Position numbers and translations under genes: made by a program
The notes under the pieces: generated by a model
The model's input: only the letters and a program-made list of their open reading frames with translations
What the model was told of the DNA's origin: nothing
Databases searched by the model: none
Part shown: piece after piece, positions 16,626 through 23,621 of the stretch
Numbering within the stretch: position 1 is the stretch's first letter
Layout of the letters: the number at the start of each line of letters is the position of its first letter
Origin: Zhenhengia yiwuensis
Lineage (GTDB): Bacteria > Bacillota > Clostridia > Lachnospirales > Cellulosilyticaceae
DNA: 64,000 nt
Reading direction: 5' to 3'
Assembly (NCBI RefSeq): GCF_014384995.1
Contig: NZ_JACRSY010000015.1
Location: forward strand, 1-64,000

Positions 16626-16646
16626 ATATACTCCTCTCAAGTAATT

Positions 16647-16796
16647 TTATTTCATTGCTTTCATCACTCTGTTTATAAGCTGTATCCATTCATCTACTTC
16701 TTGCTTGCTTTTAAAATCTGGCCAATGTCCTGGAAGCACTCTAACATCCTGTTTCATATATTGCTTAATGAAATATTTCTCTATTTCTTTTATCAT
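16647..16796 (-). CDS. Small hypothetical phage protein (49 aa)
   Basis: The predicted protein is MIKEIEKYFIKQYMKQDVRV continuing to RVMKAMK. Upstream AGGTGTCAGC gives a weak but usable binding site. It is basic and probably helical. No family is recognised; its length and its place in the rightmost accessory cluster support it as a real gene. Confidence 0.5.
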   Translation of the reverse strand: MIKEIEKYFIKQYMKQDVRVLPGHWPDFKSKQEVDEWIQLINRVMKAMK

Positions 16797-16820
16797 GCTG
16801 ACACCTACTTAAATCAATGT

Positions 16821-17048
16821 TTATTTAGTCTCTAAGTAATCTATCCAATCAACCATATGTGAAATTTCACTTGTTGTTAGTTTTGTGAAATCTTCAACAT
16901 CTTGTATGTATTCACACTGTATTCCATACTCTAAAAACTCTCTAAGTGTTACTCCTGCCCCTTCTTCAATTTCTTCATCTAACATATCAACCGTATATTT
17001 ATCTTTGTTGTCCTTAAAGTACCATGTTTCTTTACATGTATTGTCCAT
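16821..17048 (-). CDS. Hypothetical phage protein (75 aa, acidic)
   Basis: The 75-residue acidic protein starts MDNTCKETWYFKDNKDKYTV. The start is preceded by AGGAGATGATAGC. It belongs to a string of short, closely packed leftward genes between the late activator and the nucleoid protein gene. I recognise no domain. Confidence 0.6.
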   Translation of the reverse strand: MDNTCKETWYFKDNKDKYTVDMLDEEIEEGAGVTLREFLEYGIQCEYIQDVEDFTKLTTSEISHMVDWIDYLETK

Positions 17049-17071
17049 GCTATCATCTCCTAAAAATCATT

Positions 17072-17263
17072 TTACTGTCCAACATAACTTACACGTTCTT
17101 TTTGCCTGAATACGGCATCAATAAGGTCCTTAACTGCCATCATTCTAAACTTGTATCCGCCTATTCTAATATCACCCATAATGTGCCATGATTCTGTCCT
17201 ATGACTATATGTGACATATGTCTTTTGATGCCCCTTGATAAATTTTGTGATTTCAAAGTACAC
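17072..17263 (-). CDS. Hypothetical phage protein (63 aa)
   Basis: A 63-residue protein (MYFEITKFIKGHQKTYVTYS) with alternating hydrophobic residues that suggest a small beta-rich fold. AGGAGTGTGAGAAAG precedes the start. No family recognised. Confidence 0.55.
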   Translation of the reverse strand: MYFEITKFIKGHQKTYVTYSHRTESWHIMGDIRIGGYKFRMMAVKDLIDAVFRQKERVSYVGQ

Positions 17264-17288
17264 TTTCTCACACTCCTAAAAAGTACTT

Positions 17289-17465
17289 TTATTTATCATC
17301 TTTACCTTTTGTGCTAAACTCAACCTCTAAATCGAAATTGTTTAACTTATGCATCACTTGATTGAGCTCTCGTGATAACCTATTGGCTTCATCAACTAGG
17401 TTTTTAAATCCTTGAATATTAGTAACTTGTAAATAAAATTTATTTCCTATAATATCTGGTTTCAT
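17289..17465 (-). CDS. Hypothetical phage protein (58 aa)
   Basis: The predicted protein begins MKPDIIGNKFYLQVTNIQGF and ends in a charged tail STKGKDDK. The middle (NLVDEANRLSRELNQVMHKL) is an amphipathic helix. GGAGGAGCAAAA precedes the start. No family recognised. Confidence 0.55.
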   Translation of the reverse strand: MKPDIIGNKFYLQVTNIQGFKNLVDEANRLSRELNQVMHKLNNFDLEVEFSTKGKDDK

Positions 17466-17498
17466 TTTTGCTCCTCCAAAATCAAATTTTTTTACATA

Positions 17499-17657
17499 CT
17501 ACTTAACCTCTGCCATAATCTCCTTGCATCTGGAAATAGCCTCTACTCTTTTAAGCCTCTTTTCTCTCTCTTCCTGTGTAGTTGCCCTTTCAAGTTTTTC
17601 TAAGTTAGCCTCTTCATAAAACCTCATAGCTCTTTTTAATCTGCTGTACTCGTTCAT
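17499..17657 (-). CDS. Small helical phage protein (52 aa)
   Basis: The predicted protein MNEYSRLKRAMRFYEEANLE... is almost entirely charged helix with heptad-like spacing. AGGAGGAGTACAT lies upstream, a strong binding site. Function unknown. Confidence 0.55.
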   Translation of the reverse strand: MNEYSRLKRAMRFYEEANLEKLERATTQEEREKRLKRVEAISRCKEIMAEVK

Positions 17658-17681
17658 ATGTACTCCTCCTAAAGTAGTTTT

Positions 17682-18416
17682 TTATTTAATAATCTTATCT
17701 AAAATAGTTTTAGGAACTCTGTATTTCTTGTTTAAGTAGTCGCAGTATTTTTGGCAATCCTCTTTGTTTTTAAAACCTGTGCTATACTCCATTTGATATT
17801 CATTTAGCTTACTCAAGTCACCCATATCATCTATATTTTCGATTAGCTTATCAACTTCAAATTTACAGTATCCCTCATCATAGTCTCTTGACTCATATTT
17901 TACGTTGAAAGCAAACTTACTTTTATCTCGATCTTTAAATATGTTGACAGTCTTTACTATCTTTGGTTTAGGGCTATAAACTCTATAAGACTTATTGCAT
18001 GAGCACTCTTCGTAAACATCTTTACCTGAAGGACTCTTGTAGTATATCCTTCTGTTTGTGTCACACTTATCGCATTTATCTTTTTTTACATACTCATAGT
18101 CCACACTATATACTTCCATCTGTTCTTCTAGCGGCTTCAAAAGTTCAGAAAATACCTTTCTCAGTGCAGTTCGTTCAAACTGTGCCTCTCTATTAGCCAA
18201 GTCCCTCTCGCGACTATCTAGCTTTGCAATTTGTTGTCTTAACTCTTGATTTTCTTGTCTAAGTTTGAAATTATAATCCATAGTAGATTTTATTTGATCT
18301 TTAATTTCTTTCTTTAAACATTCTTCTAATTCCTTTTTAGCCCTATTGAATATTTCATCTGCCATAGTAGGCTCATAATAAAATTCGTCATTATCGTAAT
18401 CATACATCGCGCCCAT
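17682..18416 (-). CDS. Hypothetical protein with coiled coil and Cys-rich zinc-binding region
   Basis: I chose the ATG at 18416 because GGGAGGAGTGAAAAGG precedes it; the protein is then 244 residues (MGAMYDYDNDEFYYEPTMAD). A coiled coil spans about 20-95. It is followed by CDKCDTNRRIYY and EECSCNKSYRVY, four cysteines suited to one zinc ribbon (about 118-145). The C-terminal 100 residues are unassigned. A nucleic-acid contact is possible but not shown. Confidence 0.65.
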   Translation of the reverse strand: MGAMYDYDNDEFYYEPTMADEIFNRAKKELEECLKKEIKDQIKSTMDYNFKLRQENQELRQQIAKLDSRERDLANREAQFERTALRKVFSELLKPLEEQMEVYSVDYEYVKKDKCDKCDTNRRIYYKSPSGKDVYEECSCNKSYRVYSPKPKIVKTVNIFKDRDKSKFAFNVKYESRDYDEGYCKFEVDKLIENIDDMGDLSKLNEYQMEYSTGFKNKEDCQKYCDYLNKKYRVPKTILDKIIK

Positions 18417-18443
18417 CCTTTTCACTCCTCCCAAAATCAATTT

Positions 18444-18542
18444 TTATTTACTCTCTAAAGCTTTTCTAATGCCCTTTAATTCTTTTAGAATCGCTAATAA
18501 TATTTTTGCTATCTCTGCCTTTGTAGAATACTCAATCACCAT
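18444..18542 (-). CDS. Very small phage protein (32 aa)
   Basis: MVIEYSTKAEIAKILLAILK followed by a short charged end. It has GAGGCGTT upstream and is in line with its neighbours, each about 30 bases from the next. It forms one amphipathic helix. Function unknown. Confidence 0.45.
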   Translation of the reverse strand: MVIEYSTKAEIAKILLAILKELKGIRKALESK

Positions 18543-18571
18543 AACGCCTCCTCAAAAACTAATTTTATTGA

Positions 18572-18853
18572 TTAAGCATATCCTGCCATCGTTCCTACTT
18601 GCCACCATGCCATATCTGAATAATTACCCCATCTGTAAATTGCACCACTTAATGGTGATTCAGCTATGACTAAAAGTCCTGGGTATGGGAACTGCTTCTG
18701 TATATCCTCTAATGTTATTGTTTCATCTACTCCAACATCATGTGGCTCTCTATTCCATTTTGGATTTACCACTTCATCATTTAAAATTACAAGAACTGTA
18801 TCCATACCCATTTTTGAAAAGTATATTTCTTGTGGGTTATCAATTTTCTCCAT
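18572..18853 (-). CDS. Hypothetical phage protein (93 aa)
   Basis: The protein begins MEKIDNPQEIYFSKMGMDTV and ends with an aromatic stretch RWGNYSDMAWWQVGTMAGYA that looks like a small folded domain rather than random sequence. GGAAGAGTGAGATT precedes the start. No family recognised. Confidence 0.55.
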   Translation of the reverse strand: MEKIDNPQEIYFSKMGMDTVLVILNDEVVNPKWNREPHDVGVDETITLEDIQKQFPYPGLLVIAESPLSGAIYRWGNYSDMAWWQVGTMAGYA

Positions 18854-18891
18854 AATCTCACTCTTCCTTTAACAAAGAATTATTTTATTTG

Positions 18892-19053
18892 TCAAACCTC
18901 TATTAGTAATTCCCAATCTGTAACTTCTACAGAATCTACTATAGTGGTTTCACCCTCTCCTATATCCATGTTTGTAAACACCCTAAGTTGCAATGCTTGT
19001 AGCTCTTCATCTGTATATTCACTAAGCATTTCTTTTAACTCAAATGCGTTCAT
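18892..19053 (-). CDS. Small acidic phage protein (53 aa)
   Basis: The predicted protein begins MNAFELKEMLSEYTDEELQA and ends VTDWELLIEV. Its opening resembles small phage helical proteins with a LSEYTDEEL motif, but no function is known. AAAGGATGAAGAT precedes the start. Confidence 0.5.
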   Translation of the reverse strand: MNAFELKEMLSEYTDEELQALQLRVFTNMDIGEGETTIVDSVEVTDWELLIEV

Positions 19054-19075
19054 ATCTTCATCCTTTCCAAAAAAA

Positions 19076-19249
19076 TTATTTTATTTTTCTCAAATATCTT
19101 CCACACATAGGACAATACTTTATTTTCTTGCCATACCATTTATTAGCACTACACACAAGATTTTTGTTAATATCAATGTATACAGAAGGAGCATGTTCAA
19201 TCAATGGAACTCTATAGTCATTACAGTATACACATCCACCTTTATCCAT
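19076..19249 (-). CDS. Small zinc-ribbon-like phage protein (57 aa)
   Basis: Starting at the ATG preceded by GAAAGGAGAAAAGA, the protein reads MDKGGCVYCNDYRVPLI and ends KYCPMCGRYLRKIK. Two CxxC pairs about 35 residues apart form a treble-clef or zinc-ribbon pattern. Similar tiny proteins are common in Firmicutes phages. The zinc binding is well supported; the role is unknown. Confidence 0.65.
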   Translation of the reverse strand: MDKGGCVYCNDYRVPLIEHAPSVYIDINKNLVCSANKWYGKKIKYCPMCGRYLRKIK

Positions 19250-19277
19250 ATTCTTTTCTCCTTTCAACTTGCTAAAT

Positions 19278-19649
19278 TTAGATTCTATTATTCAACCTGT
19301 ATGTCTCTACATCTTCAACATTATAGAAATTAGGTTTGTATCCATATTTATTTATCCAATTACTAAGCACTTCATTAAGCTTTTCTTCTAGTTCATCTCG
19401 ATGTTTTCTTTGAACATCATCAAGATATGTTTCAGCATATTCTCCACCATTGTCATATGCATTTTGTTGGATTTCTTCAATAACATCTTCGGCATATATA
19501 TATGGCTGAAATGTGATTGCTCTTGCCACAAAGAATGAGTCCTTCTCATACTCTCGTGCTTCTGTTTCTCCTTCTTTTATAGCTTCTTCTTTACTATCAT
19601 ATAACTCAAAATAATCTTCTCCGTTCAAACTATAACACCATTTACTCAT
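19278..19649 (-). CDS. Hypothetical phage protein (123 aa, acidic)
   Basis: The ATG at 19649 follows AAAGGAGAAATGAAA. The protein starts MSKWCYSLNGEDYFELYDSK, has a mid-region FQPYIYAEDVIEEIQQNAYD, and ends in a charged helix. It looks like a small globular domain seen in various phages, but I cannot name a family. Confidence 0.55.
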   Translation of the reverse strand: MSKWCYSLNGEDYFELYDSKEEAIKEGETEAREYEKDSFFVARAITFQPYIYAEDVIEEIQQNAYDNGGEYAETYLDDVQRKHRDELEEKLNEVLSNWINKYGYKPNFYNVEDVETYRLNNRI

Positions 19650-19684
19650 TTTCATTTCTCCTTTCATTCAACAAAACTTAGATT

Positions 19685-20656
19685 CTACTTGCTAATCAGC
19701 GATTCTATATTCTTAAGCCTTACTTCCACCGTTCCATTCGGATTAGTAATGATTTCTACAGCATCGGGATCATTAAGTATTTGAACAGGTAATTTAATTT
19801 CAATGCCAGTATTTGTTTTCAACTTGTGAGTGGTATATTTCTTACCTACTTTATAAGCTTGTTGTAATTCAATAGCCTCTTCTGTTATACCTTGCTCTTC
19901 AAGTGTATCCATACAAACGTTTATGATTTCTTCTTTATCACCAAATGTATCATGTAGTACATCCTCTATCATGATGCTACTTGTACTCTCAATGCTTTTA
20001 GCCAGGTTACTTTTAGCAAAAGAAAGGGCTTCTATCTTATTCTCAAAGTTTTCCTCAATAGCTTCTGCAATAACCTTTTCTACAACGTTGATTTTCTGTT
20101 TTGTAGAAAGTGGTGCTGTACAGCCTAATAGTGTGTGCACATATTTCTCTTTATGAATATCTAGCAAAAGGATATTTAGTGTTTCTAAGTTGATAATAGC
20201 TGCCTCTTGAATTTTGCTAGTGCTCTCAGGAAATATACTCTTATGCTTTATGATTTGATTACTCTCTATACTGTGATCCATTGCATGAGTGTATGCTTCT
20301 TTATAGTTCAGTTTAATAAATGCCACATATGGTACTGCATCACGTTCAAATTGAGTAACAATCAAGTCACCACTTGGAATGTTTTCAAATGTTTGTAGGT
20401 ATGCAAAAAATTGCTGAGCCATATCACATGAAAAACTATAAAAATCTTTAATACCGCTTTTAATAACCTCTAGCCATGGCGAGCTGTCTTCAAACACCGC
20501 TTTAGCCATGCTATGATTTTCAAATAGACCTACTACATAACTTGTAATATAAGCCTCTGTATCATCTGTTAAGGTTAAGCACTCTTTAGATAACAGTGGT
20601 CTATCTAATGGCGTATCTAATGTATGCATAATTACTTTTTTAAACATAATACTCAT
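19685..20656 (-). CDS. Nucleoid-associated protein, NdpA/YejK-like
   Basis: The ATG at 20656 follows GGAGGATAAAA, giving 323 residues. The pattern matches the 37-kDa nucleoid-associated family: FKKVIMHTLDT at the start, a helical first domain, IPSGDLIVTQFERDAVPYVA then FIKLNYKEAYTHA, and a C-terminal beta strand VEVRLKNIESLISK. Such proteins bind DNA or nucleoid components. A near-perfect 24-bp dyad sits just upstream of the ribosome binding site. A phage role in shaping host or phage DNA is inferred. Confidence 0.8.
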   Translation of the reverse strand: MSIMFKKVIMHTLDTPLDRPLLSKECLTLTDDTEAYITSYVVGLFENHSMAKAVFEDSSPWLEVIKSGIKDFYSFSCDMAQQFFAYLQTFENIPSGDLIVTQFERDAVPYVAFIKLNYKEAYTHAMDHSIESNQIIKHKSIFPESTSKIQEAAIINLETLNILLLDIHKEKYVHTLLGCTAPLSTKQKINVVEKVIAEAIEENFENKIEALSFAKSNLAKSIESTSSIMIEDVLHDTFGDKEEIINVCMDTLEEQGITEEAIELQQAYKVGKKYTTHKLKTNTGIEIKLPVQILNDPDAVEIITNPNGTVEVRLKNIESLISK

Positions 20657-20672
20657 TTTTATCCTCCGTTCT

Positions 20673-20696
20673 GGTACCGACATTAATGCCGGCACC
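20673..20696. promoter_or_regulatory. 24-bp imperfect dyad in the leader of the NdpA-like gene
   Basis: The arms GGTACCGACATT and AATGCCGGCACC mirror each other with two differences per arm. The dyad ends 6 bases before the GGAGG of the gene and has no following U tract. It is an operator or an mRNA hairpin that could control translation, not a terminator. Confidence 0.55.
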
Positions 20697-20745
20697 AACA
20701 ATAATTATTTTTATTTATTTTAAATTTTTACTTTTTCATAGCGCA

Positions 20746-20773
20746 TTGACATATTTTTATACTAAAGTATGAT
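20746..20773 (+). promoter_or_regulatory. Plus-strand sigma-A-type promoter
   Basis: TTGACA (20746-20751) and TATGAT (20768-20773) with a 16-base spacer are close to consensus. The promoter faces against all nearby genes and leads to a hairpin terminator about 35 bases after the expected start point. Confidence 0.6.
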
Positions 20774-20779
20774 TTTTAT

Positions 20780-20850
20780 CAAATAGAGTTTTGTTTATAT
20801 ACTTGTTGGGTTCACTGAGATTGATTCACTTAGTGAACCCTTTATTTTTT
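20780..20850 (+). ncRNA. Predicted small RNA (~70 nt)
   Basis: Transcription from the promoter at 20746-20773 would begin near 20780. It would end at the 9-bp stem GGGTTCACT (20808-20816) / AGTGAACCC (20832-20840), followed by TTTATTTTTT. No coding potential is seen. An alternative inner hairpin, TTCACT with AGTGAA at 20825-20837, could compete. The stem has no U tract in the minus direction, so it does not serve the flanking leftward genes. Confidence 0.5.
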
Positions 20851-20870
20851 ACAAAAGTTACTTTTATTAA

Positions 20871-21122
20871 TTAATACATTGAATAACAAAATGCTAACTT
20901 TCCTCCGACTACATCCATAATGCTAACTACTACATAATGTACATAACATCCTCCAAATTCCGTTCTATATAACCCATTTAAAATAGGATTATGGATTCTA
21001 ACTGCTGTATCTCCTATCGCTGTAAAATCTTTAAATCCTATGATTTCTCCAACCACTTCTTTATCATCACTTCTTTGAATTACTTTTAGCTCTTCATCTG
21101 ATAAGACTTCTACTAGCTCCAT
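20871..21122 (-). CDS. Hypothetical phage protein (83 aa)
   Basis: The protein begins MELVEVLSDEELKVIQRSDD and ends KLAFCYSMY. GGAGGGGAAAGG is upstream. The beta-rich C-terminal half suggests a small barrel. No family recognised; it is in register with the other accessory genes. Confidence 0.55.
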   Translation of the reverse strand: MELVEVLSDEELKVIQRSDDKEVVGEIIGFKDFTAIGDTAVRIHNPILNGLYRTEFGGCYVHYVVVSIMDVVGGKLAFCYSMY

Positions 21123-21153
21123 CCTTTCCCCTCCATCTCACAAAAATTCACTT

Positions 21154-21498
21154 TTATTGCTCTACATACTTCTCTTTGTATGCTTCTAAAAATTGCTGCT
21201 TCTGCTCTATCCTTCGTCTGCCTGACACGATGTAGGCTTCATATCTTTTGATATCTTCTTGCTCTAAGTTAATTTCGCTCTCCATTTGTTGGATTCCCAA
21301 CTGCACTAACTCCTGATCGAACAATACTGCTATACATACATCCTTTCCATGTACCCTTTCTAATCGTTTTGCTTCTTCCTCTGTGTAAACCCCTGCATAC
21401 TTTATTTGTGATGCATATCCGCTACTATTTGGCCCCCACCATGTTGTGTATCCATTATGCTTTGACCATTTAGTACTCTTAACTAAATATATATCCAT
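21154..21498 (-). CDS. Hypothetical phage protein (114 aa) with C-terminal coiled coil
   Basis: The N-terminal half (MDIYLVKSTKWSKHNGYTTW, then YAGVYTEEEAKRLERVHG) resembles a small domain found in phage accessory proteins. The C-terminal third (QQMESEINLEQEDIKRYEAY) is a coiled coil. GGAGGTTAGG precedes the start. Function unknown. Confidence 0.55.
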   Translation of the reverse strand: MDIYLVKSTKWSKHNGYTTWWGPNSSGYASQIKYAGVYTEEEAKRLERVHGKDVCIAVLFDQELVQLGIQQMESEINLEQEDIKRYEAYIVSGRRRIEQKQQFLEAYKEKYVEQ

Positions 21499-21530
21499 CC
21501 TAACCTCCTCCGTTTCATAAATAATTGATT

Positions 21531-21890
21531 TTATAAACTATCCACTGCATCCTTTAATCTATCCCAGTAATACCACTGATCTTTAGTCATTTTTGCATCA
21601 TCCATAACATCTATAAAATCTTTGAGTATTTCGATGACTTGCTTTGAATTTGAGTACTTATCTCTTAACTCTTCAAGTGCTTCTTCTAATTCTCCACACT
21701 CATCTTCACAACCACTAAGTTCATCTTCAAGACTTTCTATTTCATCATTTAGTCTTTCAACTTCTTCGCTATTATCAACATAATCTTCAATGAACTCTTT
21801 TAAAGCTTCAAAGATATCTTCTGAAACTATATATTTTAAATCTTCCATTTCTCTTACTATGTAGGGCATATCATCTTTCCAAATTATCAT
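21531..21890 (-). CDS. Acidic coiled-coil phage protein (119 aa)
   Basis: The ATG at 21890 follows GAGGTGATATCA. A highly acidic coiled coil (EEVERLNDEIESLEDELSGC) fills the middle, followed by a Trp-rich end (KDQWYYWDRLKDAVDSL). Its strong negative charge would allow DNA mimicry, but nothing else supports that. It follows the CodY-like gene by a short gap. Confidence 0.55.
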   Translation of the reverse strand: MIIWKDDMPYIVREMEDLKYIVSEDIFEALKEFIEDYVDNSEEVERLNDEIESLEDELSGCEDECGELEEALEELRDKYSNSKQVIEILKDFIDVMDDAKMTKDQWYYWDRLKDAVDSL

Positions 21891-21924
21891 TGATATCACC
21901 TCACTTTCTAAAAAGTTGATTTGT

Positions 21925-22200
21925 TTAAACAATTTCTGAGACTGCTTTCAGTATGTCTTTGTGAAATACATTTATGTATGTGCCTTTCATGCCGAGTGAT
22001 TTAGTTTCAATTACTCCTGTAGCTTCCAACAATTTCAAGGCACTTACTGCAACGCTTTTTGTTACTTTTACATTCTCAACAACTTTCGAAATATTTATAA
22101 CGCAAGAATCTTCTTCTCCTAATTCATCTACAATGCTTTTAATTGCTTGTATTTCTGAATAACTTAATACTTTATTCAGCCTTTCAATAGCACTCTTCAT
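21925..22200 (-). CDS. Stand-alone CodY-type C-terminal winged helix-turn-helix protein
   Basis: The whole 91-residue protein aligns with the C-terminal DNA-binding domain of CodY, the GTP and branched-chain amino acid-responsive repressor of Firmicutes. It shows LSYSEIQAIKSIVDELGEED, KVTKSVAVSALKLLEATGVI and ETKSLGMKGTYINVFH, the last nearly identical to the CodY wing (ESRSLGMKGTYIKV). The GAF ligand-sensing domain is absent. The gene has its own AGGAGGGAAAAC site. It could compete for host CodY boxes or control phage genes without nutrient sensing; both are inferences. Confidence 0.85.
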   Translation of the reverse strand: MKSAIERLNKVLSYSEIQAIKSIVDELGEEDSCVINISKVVENVKVTKSVAVSALKLLEATGVIETKSLGMKGTYINVFHKDILKAVSEIV

Positions 22201-22230
22201 GTTTTCCCTCCTAAATTTTGATAAACTTTC

Positions 22231-23157
22231 TTACATTTCGGCTGCTACTGCTTGTAATTCTTCCGCAAATGCTAGTAAATCTGTTTTTGTTAGCCCATTC
22301 TCTATTGTTTCAAGCTTTACATCTGCAACCTGATTTTGAATTGTGTATGTACCAAATTCTGCTGCAATCTCTACTGTTCTTTTAACTTCAAATTTACGTT
22401 CTTTTGCTGGTACTACTAATACTTTCTTCTCTTCCATTGCTTGCACCTCTTTCTCTTTTTCTATCGTATTACCTTTAGCTATTTCTTTTACATCTTCTTG
22501 AAGTTCTCCTGTTGCCTGGTCAGATGTAATTTCTTCTACCTCATTTTCAAATAGCTTGTCCGCAAACTCAGCAGGATTCATTTCAGATAAGTCCTTTGGT
22601 TGTTCGTTCTTTTTCTGCATTTTATTCCATGCTGTCTTATAGGTCTCAACAGTCTTTTTACTTACAGAAAGTTCACTAGCAATCTTTGCGCAATCTGTTT
22701 CACCTTTATTCAACAATGAAAATACATCTGTTTTTGTACTCACTTCTTTCATCTCCTCATATAAATCTATAATTCTTAATGTTGTTTGCGCGTCTTTTTC
22801 AACTTTTTCCCAGTTGATTTTATCTAGCTTCATCCCGTAGCTCCCGCAAAGGTTCATTAATTCTTCAAACTGTAGCCTACTCGCACATACAGCTTCTAGT
22901 TTATTTATGACACGCTCTATAAACTGTTCGACTTCTTCTAGAGACCAACCGTATTGTTCTATAAGAGTGACTACACTACCACCCATGTACATATTCAAGG
23001 ATCTATTTGCTGCTTCTAGTCTTATCTCATCTATTTCCTTTTCTACGACCTTGTGTACATCCTTGTAGGGGATACTAGCTACAGGCGGCTTAAATGCTAT
23101 AGGCTTATTTTTAATGCCATTTTTCTTAGCCTCTTCTCTTCGTTGTTTCCTGTTCAT
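22231..23157 (-). CDS. Hypothetical phage protein with helix-turn-helix region (308 aa)
   Basis: The N-terminus is basic (MNRKQRREEAKKNGIKNKPI). A possible helix-turn-helix lies at about 153-178 (DCAKIASELSVSKKTVETYK). The C-terminal 70 residues form a separate small domain ending LAFAEELQAVAAEM, after an acidic linker. I recognise no named family. It lies between the NUMOD1 protein and the CodY-like protein genes. Confidence 0.6.
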   Translation of the reverse strand: MNRKQRREEAKKNGIKNKPIAFKPPVASIPYKDVHKVVEKEIDEIRLEAANRSLNMYMGGSVVTLIEQYGWSLEEVEQFIERVINKLEAVCASRLQFEELMNLCGSYGMKLDKINWEKVEKDAQTTLRIIDLYEEMKEVSTKTDVFSLLNKGETDCAKIASELSVSKKTVETYKTAWNKMQKKNEQPKDLSEMNPAEFADKLFENEVEEITSDQATGELQEDVKEIAKGNTIEKEKEVQAMEEKKVLVVPAKERKFEVKRTVEIAAEFGTYTIQNQVADVKLETIENGLTKTDLLAFAEELQAVAAEM

Positions 23158-23177
23158 TACGTTACCACCTTTCTGTC

Positions 23178-23546
23178 TTAGATAAATTCAAATCTTAATT
23201 TAGCCACAGGCATGTATCCGTCTCTCTTACTTAAAGCTTTTCTTAATGCCTTTACAGATATAAAGTTATCCGAAGCTGCATCCTCCATATTGTTGTATGT
23301 TTCTATAAGTTCACCTGTCTCATAATCTAGCTGCTTAACTTTACGTTTGGTATTATTTACCCTCTCTTCTGCGTACTCAAATCTTAGCTTTTTAATAGGC
23401 ATAATACCGTTTTTCTTTTCGATTGCATGCCATATATTATAGAGACTTATCCCAAACTCATCACATGCTTCACTTAAGCTACTAAATGTCCTAATGACTT
23501 TTCCTGTTTCATAATCTAACTGATTAAGCTTTCTTGTTTTACCCAC
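23178..23546 (-). CDS. Tandem NUMOD1-like DNA-binding protein without nuclease
   Basis: Translation starts at GTG after TAAGGAGGCGTAGAG. The 122 residues consist of two copies of one unit: QLDYETGKVIRTFSSLSEAC (about 9-55) and QLDYETGELIETYNNMEDAA (about 71-118), each ending in an (K)KLRFEY/AKLRFEF strand. The unit resembles NUMOD1/IENR1 domains, which position homing endonucleases on DNA, but no HNH or GIY-YIG domain is attached. It may be a regulator derived from a homing enzyme (inference). Confidence 0.75.
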   Translation of the reverse strand: MGKTRKLNQLDYETGKVIRTFSSLSEACDEFGISLYNIWHAIEKKNGIMPIKKLRFEYAEERVNNTKRKVKQLDYETGELIETYNNMEDAASDNFISVKALRKALSKRDGYMPVAKLRFEFI

Positions 23547-23558
23547 CTCTACGCCTCC

Positions 23559-23621
23559 TTACTTAAACCGAAGTTGTAGCTCTCCAAACTCGTCTACAAC
23601 TTCGATATATTCTACTTTTTT
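23559..23621 (-). promoter_or_regulatory. Candidate -1 frameshift signal and 18-codon extension of the Hjc-like nuclease
   Basis: The last sense codons of the nuclease gene contain A AAA AAG (23615-23621) in the correct phase, directly before the stop. A perfect 11-bp inverted repeat (CGAAGTTGTAG 23594-23604 / its complement 23569-23579), extendable by two pairs, begins about 8-10 bases downstream and has no U tract. Slippage would add VEYIEVVDEFGELQLRFK before a stop at 23559. Confidence 0.6.

Noticed and set aside
18830..19333. Plus-strand frame of 167 codons
   Set aside because: It overlaps three small minus-strand genes that have good ribosome binding sites and zinc-binding or conserved-looking products; the plus frame has none.
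20808..20850. Reading the 20808-20850 hairpin as a terminator for the leftward genes
   Set aside because: In the minus direction the stem is preceded, not followed, by the U tract; the following bases are AACAAGTA. It only works for plus-strand transcripts.
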